A DNA stretch of 52,500 nucleotides, taken from assembly GCA_009746045.1 (NCBI GenBank), contig RPFO01000111.1, positions 17,501 through 70,000 of the forward strand, read 5' to 3'. Numbering within the stretch: position 1 is the first letter of the stretch; each line of letters begins with the position of its first letter. The translations under genes and the position numbers were made by a program. This stretch comes from Mesostigma viride. Its lineage: Eukaryota > Streptophyta > Mesostigmatophyceae > Mesostigmatales > Mesostigmataceae. The notes under the pieces are model-generated. The model did not search any database. It worked only from the letters and a program-made list of their open reading frames with translations, and was not told the origin of the DNA. This document shows, one piece after another, positions 24,201 to 35,600 of the stretch.

Positions 24201-26981
24201 GAGTATCCCTTTCAACTGAGGTTCGTAGAGTAGCCGTGGTATGGAGTATCCCTTTCAACTGCGGTTCGTAGAGTAGCCGTGGTATGGAGTATCCCTTTCA
24301 ACTGCGGTTCGTAGAGTAGCCCTCGTATGGAGTATCCCTTTCAACTGAGGTTCGTAGAGTAGCCGTGGTATGGAGTATCCCTTTCAACTGCGGTTCGTAG
24401 AGTAGCCGTGGTATGGAGTATCCCTTTCAACTGCGGTTCGTAGAGTAGCCCTGGTATGGAGTATCCCTTTCAACTGAGGTTCGTAGAGTAGCCGTGGTAT
24501 GGAGTATCCCTTTCAACTGAGGTTCGTAGAGTAGCCGTGGTATGGAGTATCCCTTTCAACTGCGGTTCGTAGAGTAGCCCTCGTATGGAGTATCCCTTTC
24601 AACTGAGGTTCGTAGAGTAGCCGTGGTATGGAGTATCCCTTTCAACTGCGGTTCGTAGAGTAGCCGTGGTATGGAGTATCCCTTTCAACTGCGGTTCGTA
24701 GAGTAGCCCTCGTATGGAGTATCCCTTTCAACTGAGGTTCGTAGAGTAGCCGTGGTATGGAGTATCCCTTTCAACTGCGGTTCGTAGAGTAGCCGTGGTA
24801 TGGAGTATCCCTTTCAACTGAGGTTCGTAGAGTAGCCGTGGTATGGAGTATCCCTTTCAACTGCGGTTCGTAGAGTAGCCCTGGTATGGAGTATCCCTTT
24901 CAACTGCGGTTCGTAGAGTAGCCCTGGTATGGAGTATCCCTTTCAACTGAGGTTCGTAGAGTAGCCCTGGTATGGAGTATCCCTTTCAACTGGTCTCAAC
25001 CTGCCTGTGGGGCGGCACGCTGGGCAACACCAAGAGGTTAGGGCTGCTGTACTGCAACTGCGATGCTGACTTCAGCAACCATCACAATCACGAGAGAGCA
25101 ACACACGCCATGCTGCCGCAAGCATGGGCGGGAGGCCACCATGTCGGCTGGGACAAGATTGGCAAAAGTACCACACTGCGGGCAGGCGGGCAGGCATGCA
25201 TGGTTACCGCCATGCGCAATACGTGGCTAAAGCTATGCACCCTCCCCACGGTAAGGCAACGCACCGTTTAAAAAGTGCAGGCATGCATGCTGTGGACACG
25301 CACTCCCGGCTACATGTACTCCAAAGGCATGCATGGTGTGGACACGCACTATCAACCCTTCCACACGGCAACTGTACCCTATGGAAAGGCCTAAGGCAAT
25401 GCACCCTGACGGAAGGCCTAAAACGGCGCGCACGATGCAGGGGTAAACAGCGCACCCTTCCACAGAGTGCAGGCGTGCATGGGTAAACAACCCATCCTTC
25501 CACAGAGTGCAGGCGTGCATGGGTAAACAACCCACCCTTCCACAGAGTGCAGGCGTGCATGGGTAAACAGCGCACCCTCCCACAGAGTGCAGGCGTGCAT
25601 GGGTAAACAACCCACCCTTCCACAGAGTGCAGGCATGCATGGGAAAACAACCCACCCTTCCACAGAGTGCAGGCATGCATGGGTAAACAACCCACCCTTC
25701 CACAGAGTGCAGGCATGCATGGGTAAACAACCCACCCTTCCACAGAGTGCAGGCGTGCATCGGTAAACAACCCACCCTTCCACAGAGTGCAGGCGTGCAT
25801 GGGTAAACAACCCACCCTTCCACAGAGTGCAGGCGTGCATGGGTAAACAACCCACCCTTCCACAGAGTGCAGGCGTGCATGGGTAAACAACCCACCCTTC
25901 CACAGAGTGCAGGCATGCATGGGAAAACAACCCACCCTTCCACAGAGTGCAGGCGTGCATGGGTAAACAACCCACCCTTCCACAGAGTGCAGGCGTGCAT
26001 GGGTAAACAACCCACCCTTCCACAGAGTGCAGGCGTGCATGGGTAAACAACCCACCCTTCCACAGAGTGCAGGCGTGCATGGGTAAGCAACCCACCCTTC
26101 CACAGAGTGCAGGCATGCATGGGTAAACAACCCACCCTTCCACAGAGTGCAGGCGTGCATGGGTAAACAACCCACCCTTCCACAAAATTCTTTCCGGTGT
26201 CCCTCCCAGCCTTCTTGCGCCGAAGCCGCGTGCGAGGGTCTGCGGGGTGGTCAAACGCCACGTCAAAATGTATGAAGGCAAACGGGAGCACAGCGGGTGA
26301 GCCAGCTGTGCGTCCAACCAAGGGCAGGTCGAACGGGAGCATGCTCACGCGTGCAGATGAGCTTCGCGTAGGCGACCACTTTTAGGAGTCGCTGTGCCCA
26401 GTTCTAGAGCATAGTTCGGGTCGTATGTGAAGCAAATGCAGCAAAAAGAATGGTGCCGACTCGCCTTGATCAAGCATCCCCTAAGCCAAGGCACAGGAGT
26501 AACCGCGAGTGCACGCACCTTCAGGCGCCAGGTATACCCGCGTTATCTCGCCATATTGAGCCAGCAGCTGCCGGAGTTTGTTGGGTTTCATGTGCGGAGG
26601 AATCCGACTCAGGTACACGACGCCTCGGTTCGCGTAGTCTTCCCGGATCTTCGCCAATTTCTTCTGGGAGATAACCTTTTTATGCCCACCTCCTACACCG
26701 GTCGCTTCGTTGCCTTCACCATCTGCTCTATCTTCGGTTGCGTCGGCTTCGTTTCCGTCCACCGCGCTCGGCGGCACTGGCTTGTCCGCTGCTACGGGCG
26801 CGCGGGTAGGGAGGTCGACATAGCTGTCATTTTCGTTGTCTTCCGCCGGCGCCTCCTGTGATGAGCGTAATTTCTTCCTTGTCTTTTTCATTTCCGTTGG
26901 CTGCTCCCTATAAGACAAGTCTTTTCTTTTCCTGCGAGCACTTTTTTCATCTCTATCGTTGCGAATCACGGCTGCCTCCAT
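15216..26981 (-). CDS. ESF2: ESF2/ABT1-family pre-rRNA processing protein, at least 6 exons
   Basis: ESF2/ABT1 is a nucleolar RRM protein of the small-subunit processome. Exons on the minus strand: 26981-26519, 26239-26176, 22790-22723, 21374-21285, 18885-18752, 15380-15216. These give 328 codons and agree in phase throughout. An acidic, Lys-rich N-terminus of about 115 residues precedes the RRM blocks RGVVYLSRIPPHMKPNKLR, VEGWVEFAKKKVAKRVA and LNNNPMGGKKRS. The family hallmark DLWNIKYLKGFVWDTLTEE follows, then a helical REQRIAAEV...KRERDTYLSRVD segment, then a C-terminal SDQVLSK. The family usually ends within a few residues of that motif, so one short exon beyond 15216 is expected. A candidate is 15039-15007, after a good CACAG acceptor, giving 10 more residues and a stop, but this is not certain. 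The start codon at 26981 faces the divergent gene at 27532. Introns are dominated by five different minisatellites. Confidence 0.93.
16438..17026 (-). pseudogene. Degenerate MYND zinc-finger relic in ESF2 intron 5
   Basis: An open minus-strand frame without a clear ATG contains a MYND-like segment: WC, KCGGC, RYCGKEC, NDWPEH. Six of the eight expected zinc ligands are present; the second Cys and the last Cys are missing. The frame stops right after HRVTW. A different frame then continues as a helical KKLRGEQHEELLEA, suggesting a frameshift near 16558. MYND fingers mediate protein binding in many algal and viral proteins. Whether this is a host gene relic or virus-derived cannot be said. Confidence 0.5.
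17595..17706 (+). repeat. Perfect 56-bp tandem duplication
   Basis: TGTACCCCACACGATAGCC and the following bases to TATTAGCA occur twice in a row (17595 and 17651) without visible differences, so the duplication is recent. It lies just upstream of the unassigned ORF pair at 17701-18176. Confidence 0.9.
17895..18176 (+). CDS. Unidentified 93-residue ORF in ESF2 intron 5
   Basis: I do not recognise a family. The frame reads smoothly, with a basic N-terminus, a helical middle (KRVLQCLRKVENRYY), VHYVLDEINHFFPC, and an acidic end (SPDEHEEDES). An acceptor-like TTTTCAG at about 17867 suggests it could instead be a last exon. An overlapping minus-strand frame (17701-17913) is also acidic and plausible, so the coding strand is not settled. 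It lies antisense to ESF2. Confidence 0.35.
   Translation: MTRAVTSRTTAYIVLSVVRQATERSKSYALKRVLQCLRKVENRYYTIQGADENMVHYVLDEINHFFPCTPLGGETAFISILENSPDEHEEDES
19010..20736. repeat. 51-53 bp minisatellite with G7-G9 runs, about 33 copies
   Basis: Each unit carries GGGCACAGAGCGTGCACAGA, CGCGGAGGCATTGTACATGG and a G-run of variable length. Unit sequence is almost invariant; differences are TTGTACAT/TTGGACAT, ATTG/ACTG and G-run length. It occupies most of ESF2 intron 4. The gene is read from the minus strand, so its RNA is C-rich and the G-runs are on the template strand. Confidence 0.96.
21587..21964. repeat. 54-bp minisatellite, 7 copies
   Basis: Seven units of GAAACTAGGCATATTTGTAC plus GCTAGTATACATATCGCGCA and a CCCCAGACC end fill part of ESF2 intron 3. 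Variants are ATGAAAC/ATGAAGC and TCGTGC/TCGCGC. Confidence 0.95.
22682..22745 (-). repeat. Duplicated ESF2 exon 3 end plus donor
   Basis: On the minus strand CAACAACAACCCGATGG|GTGAGTAG (true junction 22723/22722) is followed 28 bases on by CAACAACAAACCCGATGG|GTGAGTGG (22695/22694). Further decayed relatives such as CCAATCGGTGAGTAGTGAC occur near 22520. Confidence 0.85.
23027..23302. repeat. 23-bp minisatellite, 12 copies
   Basis: Exactly twelve units of GGGTATAGACCGAGGCCGTT plus GAT, with only two single-base changes, lie in ESF2 intron 2. Confidence 0.96.
23735..24993. repeat. 43-bp minisatellite, about 29 copies, with higher-order pattern
   Basis: Units of CCTTTCAACTGCGGTTCGTA plus GAGTAGCCGTGGTATGGAGT differ at two diagnostic spots: TGCGG/TGAGG and CCGTGG/CCCTGG/CCCTCG. 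It lies in ESF2 intron 2. Confidence 0.96.
25440..26190 (-). repeat. 40-bp minisatellite built from the ESF2 exon 2 splice donor, about 18 copies
   Basis: On the minus strand the exon 2 end and donor read TTTTGTGGAAGG|GTGGGTTG (26176/26175). The 40-bp unit contains CTCTGTGGAAGG|GTGGGTTG, then TTTACCCATGCACGCCTGCA. The array is contiguous with the exon and each unit carries an equivalent donor; a few have GTGCGC instead. Forty is not a multiple of three, so decoy use would shift the frame. Confidence 0.93.
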
Positions 26982-27531
26982 TATGTGATAGTAGTATAAA
27001 GATATATCTTCCGCCGCTTAAAGCATCAAATATGTAGCGTGCTTATCTACGGCATACATATACCACGCTTGGCTTTACAATAATAATGCCCGCGATAACC
27101 ACGAATTGGGAGTCGGCCACGGGTGGGCGGTGGCCAGTAATATTGGGAAAATGGACGCTTCCACATGGCCTCCACGCTGCTAACTTTTGGCAATCACCCG
27201 CCACGCGGCGGCTGGAGGACGCTCTACCGCCGGTTAATCGCGAGAAGGTTTTGAATCAACGTGGCAGGGTTATCTTCTCCTCTCGCGGGTCCTTTCCCGC
27301 CGCGCGCGTGCCGCGCCTGGCCCCCTCCCCGATGAACGATCGACCCCCTCGCGGCTGGCCCCCCTCCCCGATCCATTGCCGCGACAAAACGGAGGCCGCG
27401 AACCTTTTCTGATGAACATGAAGTGCCCATGCACGCCGTGACCGATAGTGAGGTACATTACGACGCAAAGTTCCTCAGGATACGTAAGCTTTTACAGGCC
27501 TCTCGCAAAATCCCTCGGGGGGGTGAAGGTC
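26982..27531. promoter_or_regulatory. Divergent promoter region between ESF2 and the E2/RING gene
   Basis: The two start codons face away from each other across 550 bases, with no minisatellite and no mobile element between. TATAAA occurs at 26995-27000, close to the ESF2 start. Shared, probably co-ordinated transcription is inferred from the arrangement alone. Confidence 0.55.
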
Positions 27532-29447
27532 ATGGAGGCCATTGTGATATCAGACGATGAGGAAACGGAAGAAAAAATCAGGCGTTCTAAGCGCGCAAAA
27601 TCCGCCAAGGCCTCCAGCGTTTCCGCCCAGGAAACTCATGACCACGGCAGTACCTCGCGCGCTCGTCCGCCTGCCGATTCATCGAAAGCCGAAGATCTAG
27701 TTGTCGTGTCCAATCCAACGAAGACGACTGATCCACCTAGTAATGGACAGTGGGCATGTATAGCATGCACCCTAATCAATGCAGATGATGTATCGGAGTG
27801 CAAAGTGTGTGGCACCGCGCGCGCGAGCGATCCTTGTCAAGTCTCTACATCGAGAACGCTGTCGGCATGCCCAGCGTGCCGGAAAAAGGTCTCCGGCATT
27901 TATACCATTGACGGCTGCTCTCACCGGGGCTGTTCCAGCTGTCTTCCCCGGCTCTTAGCTCGACAGTGCAACCGCACGTGTGATCTTATCAAAACAAGGC
28001 CGACGGACCTGGTCGGTGCGCTGTCCATGCTCCACTGCACACAATGTGACCGCCCACTGTCGCGAAGCGATATGGATAACCTGGTGCCGCACGCGCCGCT
28101 GCTGGAGGTAATTCCCGGATATCTCCGTGCACATGCATCCCTTTGGTTCATCCTGACTCCTGAAATGTCGAATTCGATGTACTGTCCAACGTTCTAATGA
28201 TGTCCACACGAATTCGCCTCATTGGCGCCTGCAGCCGGACTGAACGACACTGTTGGGATGTTACGTAGAAACGATTCAGCTTGAACGTTGTTTGGCCTGT
28301 GGCCCAAAATTCTCACGTCCGCAATCTGACTAACCGAATTCCCCACCAAGATCCGCGGCCTGTGACATCATCTTCCCCTGTGACATCATCTTGCCTCTGT
28401 CCCATGTCATCGCCAATCCTTGTTGCGCGTTTCATCGTCTTCCCCTCCCTTCCCCTCCCATATGCCTGCACCCATCGAACACGCCTGCCGTCTTCCCCTC
28501 CCGCCATGATGCCTCCCCTCCCACCATGCACGCCAGCTGGACCGCCTCGTCTGCGACGTGGTCCAGCGTTGCGTCCAAGCGCGCGCACAGTCATCTGCTG
28601 CAGCCGCCGCCGCAGCCGCCGCTCCTGCCAAGGGGGGTGCCGGTGCCAGAAGCAAGGGCAAGCAGGTGGCAACATCAACCACCCCCACCCCCACCGCCAC
28701 CGCCACCGCCACCGCCACCACCACCACCACCCGTTCGCAGGCGGCCAGTGGCACCTGGCCGGACAACAACAGGGACGCAGAGTTGTGCGCGGAAGTGTTC
28801 TGCGCTCTGGAAGAACTCGGCCGGCTGATGGGCTGTGTCGGGGTGGGCGGACAGAGTGGCAAGGAGCCTTCAAAGGGCAAGGGCGGTGGGGAGGGCAGCG
28901 GCCGAGCAGATAACAAGGGGGAGGCCATGGGGAAGGATGCATCGGACAGCGACGAGGAGGAGGATGACGAGGACGAGGCGCCCAGGGGCAAGCGGCGCGG
29001 CCGAGGTGGCCGTGGCCGTGGTCGGGGATCGTCCAGCGGTCACTATAAAAGCAAACGTGGCCTTCGCGACTACAGTGCCCACGCGTGGGAGAAAGGCACT
29101 GGGTTTGGTGGCGGGGAGTACGGGGAAGACTTCACGCGCGCGGAGTTGGACGCGCAGGCGCGCGCAGTGGCAAGGGAGGTGGAGGCGGACGGCGCCGTCA
29201 CGCGGCAGCTGGTGTTGCTGGCGTCCGCATTGAAGGGGGGCGGGCGCGAGGGGGGGGCAAGCGCGGCATCCTTGCACCCAGCGGTGAGCGTGTGGCCTGT
29301 GTGGCTTGTGGCATGAGGTGGGTGCCGTGGGCCAGGCGGCTTGGGCGTGGTGTTGATGTTCCGTGGCAAGTCCCTGTTGTACCTCATCCCTCATTATAGT
29401 AGTTGTTGTGACCATAGGTACTGTGGTGGTAGTAGTAGAAGAAGAAC

Positions 29448-29544
<97 letters not shown>

Positions 29545-29605
29545 AGTTGTAGTGGTAGTGGTAGTAGTAGTAGTAGTAGTAGTAGCATTAGTAGTAGTAG
29601 TAGTA

Positions 29606-29647
<42 letters not shown>

Positions 29648-32600
29648 ATAGTAGTAGTAGTAGTGGTAGTGGTCGCAGAGTTGCGTCGGTATCATCACAT
29701 TAACCGTCACCGGGGATGGTCATCGCCATCACAGCAGTCCGGCCCTTCCTACAGATCCCCTGTCACCGAACGCTCCGCCTTGCACGCTCCGCCTTGCACG
29801 CTCCGCCTTGCACGCTCCGCCCTGCACGCTCCGCCCTGCACGCTCCGCCTTGCACGCTCCGCCCTGCACGCTCCGCCCTGCACGCTCCGCCTTGCACGCT
29901 CCGCCTTGCACGCTCCGCCTTGCACGCTCCGCCTTGCACGCTCCGCCTTGCACGCTCCGCCTTGCACGCTCCGCCCTGCACGCTCCGCCTTGCACGCTCC
30001 GCCCTGCACGCTCCGCCCTGCACGCTCCGCCTTGCACGCTCCGCCTTGCACGCTCCGCCTTGCACGCTCCGCCTTGCACGCTCCGCCTTGCACGCTCCGC
30101 TTTGCACGCTCCGCCTTGCACGCTCCGCCTTGCACGCTCCGCTTTGCACGCTCCGCCTTGCACGCTCCGCCCTGCACGCTCCGCCCTGCACGCTCCGCCT
30201 TGCACGCTCCGCCCTGCACGCTCCGCCTTGCACGCTCCGCCTTGCACGCTCCGCCTTGCACGCTCCGCCTTGCACGCTCCGCCTTGCACGCTCCGCCTTG
30301 CACGCTCCGCCTTGCACGCTCCGCCTTGCACGCTCCGCCTTGCACGCTCCGCCTTGCACGCTCCGCCTTGCACGCTCCGCCTTGCACGCTCCGCCTTGCA
30401 CGCTCCGCCTTGCACGCTCCGCCTTGCACGCTCCGCCTTGCACGCTCCGCCTTGCACGCTCCGCCCTGCACGCTCCACCTTGCACGCGCCGCCTTGCACG
30501 CTCCGCCTTGCACGCTCCGCCCTGCACGCTCCGCCTTGCACGCTCCGCCTTGCACGCTCCGCCTTGCACGCTCCGCCTTGCACGCGCCGCCTTGCACGCT
30601 CCGCCTTGCACGCTCCGCCCTGCACGCTCCGCCCTGCACGCTCCGCCTTGCACGCTCCGCCCTGCACGCTCCGCCCTGCACGCTCCGCCCTGCACGCTCC
30701 GCCTTGCACGCTCCGCCCTGCACGCTCCGCCTTGCACGCTCCGCCTTGCACGCTCCGCCTTGCACGCGCCGCCTTGCACGCTCCGCCTTGCACGCTCCGC
30801 CCTGCACGCTCCGCCCTGCACGCTCCGCCTTGCACGCTCCGCCCTGCACGCTCCGCCCTGCACGCTCCGCCTTGCACGCTCCGCCTTGCACGCTCCGCCT
30901 TGCACGCTCCGCCCTGCACGCTCCGCCTCGCACGCTCCGCCTTGCACGCTCCGCCTTGCACGCTCCGCCCTGCACGCTCCGCCTTGCACGCTCCGCCCTG
31001 CACGCTCCGCCTTGCACGCTCCGCCTTGCACGCTCTGCCTTGCACGCTCCGCCCTGCACGCTCCGCCTTGCACGCTCCGCCTTGCACGCTCTGCCTTGCA
31101 CGCTCCGCCCTGCACGCTCCGCCTTGCACGCTCCGCCTTGCACGCTCCGCCCTGCACGCTCCGCCTTGCACGCTCCGCCCTGCACGCTCCGCCTTGCACG
31201 CTCCGCCTTGCACGCTCTGCCTTGCACGCTCCGCCCTGCACGCTCCGCCCTGCACGCTCCGCCTTGCACGCTCCGCCTTGCACGCTCCGCCTTGCACGCT
31301 CCGCCCTGCACGCTCCGCCCTGCACGCTCCGCCTTGCACGCTCCGCCTTGCACGCTCCGCCTTGCACGCTCCGCCTTGCACGCTCCGCCTTGCACGCTCC
31401 GCCCTGCACGCTCCGCCCTGCACGCTCCGCCCTGCACGCTCCGCCCTGCACGCTCCGCCTTGCACGCTCCGCCTTGCACGCTCCGCCTTGCACGCTCCGC
31501 CTTGCACGCTCCGCCTTGCACGCTCCGCCCTGCACGCTCCGCCTTGCACGCTCCGCCTTGCACGCTCCGCCTTGCACGCTCCGCCCTGCACGCTCCGCCT
31601 TGCACGCTCCGCCTTGCACGCTCCGCCCTGCACGCTCCGCCCTGCACGCTCCGCCTTGCACGCTCCGCCTTGCACGCTCCGCCTTGCACGCTCCGCCTTG
31701 CACGCTCCGCCTTGCACGCTCCGCCTTGCACGCTCCGCCTTGCACGCTCTGCCTTGCACGCTCCGCCCTGCACGCTCCGCCCTGCACGCTCCGCCTTGCA
31801 CGCTCCGCCTTGCACGCTCCGCCTTGCACGCTCCGCCTTGCACGCTCCGCCTTGCACGCTCCGCCCTGCACGCTCCGCCTTGCACGCTCCGCCTTGCACG
31901 CTCCGCCTTGCACGCTCCGCCCTGCACGCTCCGCCTTGCACGCTCCGCCTTGCACGCTCCGCCCTGCACGCTCCGCCCTGCACGCTCCGCCTTGCACGCT
32001 CCGCCTTGCACGCTCCGCCCTGCACGCTCCGCCTTGCACGCTCCGCCCTGCACGCTCCGCCTTGCACGCTCCGCCCTGCACGCTCCGCCTTGCACGCTCC
32101 GCCCTGCACGCTCCGCCCTGCACGCTCCGCCTTGCACGCTCCGCCCTGCACGCTCCGCCTTGCACGCTCCGCCTTGCACGCTCCGCCTTGCACGCTCCGC
32201 CCTGCACGCTCCGCCTTGCACGCTCCGCCTTGCACGCTCCGCCTTGCACGCTCCGCCTTGCGCGCTCCGCCTTGCACGCTCCGCCTTGCACGCTCCGCCT
32301 TGCACGCGCCGCCTTGCACGCTCCGCCTTGCACGCTCCGCCTTGCACGCTCCGCCTTGCACGCTCTGCCTTGCACGCTCCGCCTTGCACGCTCCGCCTTG
32401 CAGGTGTGGCCTTGCTGTTGCGCATCCCGCGGCTCCACGCGCCTTTGGCACGGTGGGGTGGCAGGCTGGCAGTGCCACCTGCATTCATCGAGAGTCGTTC
32501 GCGTGCACTGCATGGTGGCCGGGTGCTGTTCAACCCTGGCTGTTTGACCATCTCCCACTGTTGGCGTGATGCCAAGTCCATCACTGGTGTGGTGACATCT

Positions 32601-35600
32601 ATTGAGACTGGGACGATGACATTAATAAACACATGGCTGATGACGTTTGTCATCTCTGGGCTGAAAATATTCAATATAACTTTGGCTGACGACATCTCTC
32701 ACCATGGCTGGCCCTCCCTTCCCACCTGCCCCCGCAGGTGGGTGCCCTTCTCCACACCCACCCGGCACTGGGCCGCTGCTTGCTCTCCCTGCTGCACAAC
32801 GACTGCATGATGGACGTGGGGCGGCGGCTGGAGCTGTACGCCGCCACGGTGGAGCTGATCCGGTGAGGGGGGGTGGGGGGAGGGTTGAATCTGTGACGGG
32901 CGGGTCGAGAAGGAAGTAGGGGGGGAGGGGGGGGCCAATGAGGGGCATGCGTGGCTGGGGTCAGTCTGAGCAAGGCTGGCTTGGGTGGCATTTTCTCAAA
33001 ACTGGCAGTTAACAGCGCTCCTGCCAATGGACTTCCATGTGTGCGCGCATGCAAACGCACATACACCATATGTGTGTGCATCGCAGCCAGGACCTTACCA
33101 TGCTCACCCACACCCATAGGACATGCTCACACACGAGGCAAGATGTCGTCACATGGCAAAAACGCACACTGGTTCCCCCTTTTCCCCTTTTCCAGGACAG
33201 CAGCACATGGAGCCTGCGCCTCACACAGGAGTGTGAGCATGGGCCGTCAGACCTGTCCCGTCCGTAACTTCTGCGGGCGCTCGTGGCCCGACAATCGGCA
33301 GTGGCAGCGTAGTTAGGTCGGACTCCAGGCAGGTTTCACCCATCCGTGCATGCACGAGTTTGCCGGACCACCTACTAGAAAAACTCCTCGCCTGCCTGCT
33401 TCGCTCATCTTTCGCGTGCTCGCTGCTGTTTATGCTCGCCTGTGCGTCTGTGTCCATGCATGCTTGTTGGGTTGCTTGCCTGCCTACCGGTGGAATTGGT
33501 TTTGGTGGACAACACCGCACGGTGTGGGCCAGCATTCTCTGCCGCAGCACCACCACCCTGGCCGTGCTGGACCGGCCGCCCACGCTGGCGGATGGTTCCA
33601 TCAGCGACATGAGCGTGGCGGACGCGCTGGGCAGGTTGCAGATGCAAGCCTCGGTGTTCACGCTGGGCGCGCAGAAGCGCGTGGGCGGGCAGCTGTCGAT
33701 GATGGCCAAGGACGGGATGGATGAGGAGGAGACGGGGGCCATGTGCCTCGCGCTGGATGTGAAGGTGGGGTGATACGAGGGGACTCGCGGACAAGGGGGG
33801 GAAAGGGAGGAAGGGGAGGAGAGGGAGGGAGAGGGGAGCAGGGAGGGAGTGTGTGGCCAAGGAAGCACGCGTACGTAAAAAAGATTGAAGTTGGGGTGGA
33901 GAGAGGCAGGGGCTGGGGGGCCATGGGGATACGTTGGGGGAGGGAATGGGATTACCCCGGAAGGAGAAGTGTGGGGAAGAGGGGCAGATCATGGTTGGTG
34001 GACAAGGAGTCTAGGAAGTATGGGCTGGTGTGCATGTGGCTGCGAAGTGGTGGCAACGAGCGGGCAGCAAGAGCGCGGGGGATGCCGGCATGAGTAAACA
34101 AACGGAGGGGCATCTCAGAAGAGAGCGGAGGCCCAAAGTGCATCGCCACTTCATTGGCAGGGGGAGGCATGGAGAACAAGGCATGGGGACAGGAGGCCAT
34201 TACAGTGTGCTTTTTAAATTTTAGGGGTCGGTGAGGGGGTGAATGTACCCTACCTGTCCACCAGGTGCCCGGGCCACCGCCAGGTCACTGCGTGAGCGAT
34301 GATAATGAACCTGTTCATCTTGGGCCTTGGGGTGCAGAGGCAGAGTCTGGACATTCGGTCCAGGAAGCACAGGGGACGATGCGGGGAAGGATGATGCAGG
34401 GTAGAACGCTGCAGCTTCACGAGGCAGCCGATCCTTATCTCGTTCTTTTTAGGACTTAGACCTTTTGTTTCATGTTTTGAGATAGAGCAAGTCCATGCCA
34501 GAGTTCTAGTGGGTTACGGCCCTTTCCACAGTTTGAGTGCAGGTGGTAGTTTCGGGCTGATTCTAATTTGGAAACTCCAGACCTGTGGACATTTCGTGTT
34601 CAGGTCGACCGGAACCCCCGAGTTTTGACTGAAAAGTGCCTGAAACTGACCTGCACTACCTTCACCGCCGAGGCTCTGGTGCAGGTAGTGCAGGTCGGTT
34701 TTTGAGAGGTCAAACTGGTCAGGCACAGGCCACCTAGACGGATCCAAACGATGTGGCGGGGAATGGCGAGTACCAGGTCATAGGGTCGCGACTTCGACTT
34801 GTTCAGAGGGAATCGAAGATCCTGCCTGATATTCTCGGTGGCCAAGTGCAGAGGCGGGGCTGGGTAGAGAAACCAGTGTGGATACGTCCTTCCATAACAA
34901 TTTGCTACGTACTCGGTGTGCTGGAGCTTCGTATTTGTTTCGGGACCAATCTGTGCTCGATTTTTGGGCTAATTGTCCCGGAATGTGGAAAGGCCTTTCT
35001 CGGACTAGACCAGTGCTCCAAGGTGTTTCTGCTACCAGGCATGATGAGGCATGACCAGGCTGCCCAGTGTCATGTAAACGCAAGCGGCTGCAGTCGCACA
35101 TATGAGGGGGAGGCACCCCGGGGCCATCGTGCGTTAGCAAGCAGGTGGTACCCAACCCGCAAGGCATCGTACTAGGCGCACTGGATGTGACTAGTAGGCG
35201 TACTCAGTAAGCGTGTGGCTTGTGTCGCCATTGCATTCTAGGATGACCGCTGCCATGGCTTCAATTCATGGCATGCGTGACGCACACAACATCACCATTG
35301 CAGCAGATGCACTATACACATGCACTGTTGCATGCACTGGCACAACATCACCATCGCAAATGCACTAGTCACATGCACTGCTGCATGCGCTGGCGCAACA
35401 TCACCATCGCAAATGCACTTGTCACATACACTGTTGCATGCGCTGCACAACATGACCATCGCACATGCACCATTCATATGTGTTGCATGCGCTGGCACAA
35501 CATCACCATTGCAAATGCACTAGTCACATGCACTGCTGCATGCGCTGTTGCCGTGCACTTTTGCGATGGCATCCTTGCACTTGTGTGATGGCATGCCCAC

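Noticed and set aside
21587-26190. CRISPR-like arrays
   Set aside because: Repeats are contiguous without unique spacers, and the genome is eukaryotic.
25204-26348. Minus-strand frames of about 300-370 codons rich in WKGGLFTHARLHSVEG
   Set aside because: They are the 40-bp donor-derived array read through; only 26239-26176 is exonic.
28281-28942. Alternative plus and minus frames around E2/RING exon 2
   Set aside because: Low-complexity GC-rich exon shadows; only the frame from 28537 to 29283 joins in phase with both neighbours.
29363-32810. Very long open frames (900-1068 codons) on both strands
   Set aside because: The 14-bp repeat has no stop in any frame, so the frames follow from repeat structure. 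The region lies in an intron between well-supported exons.
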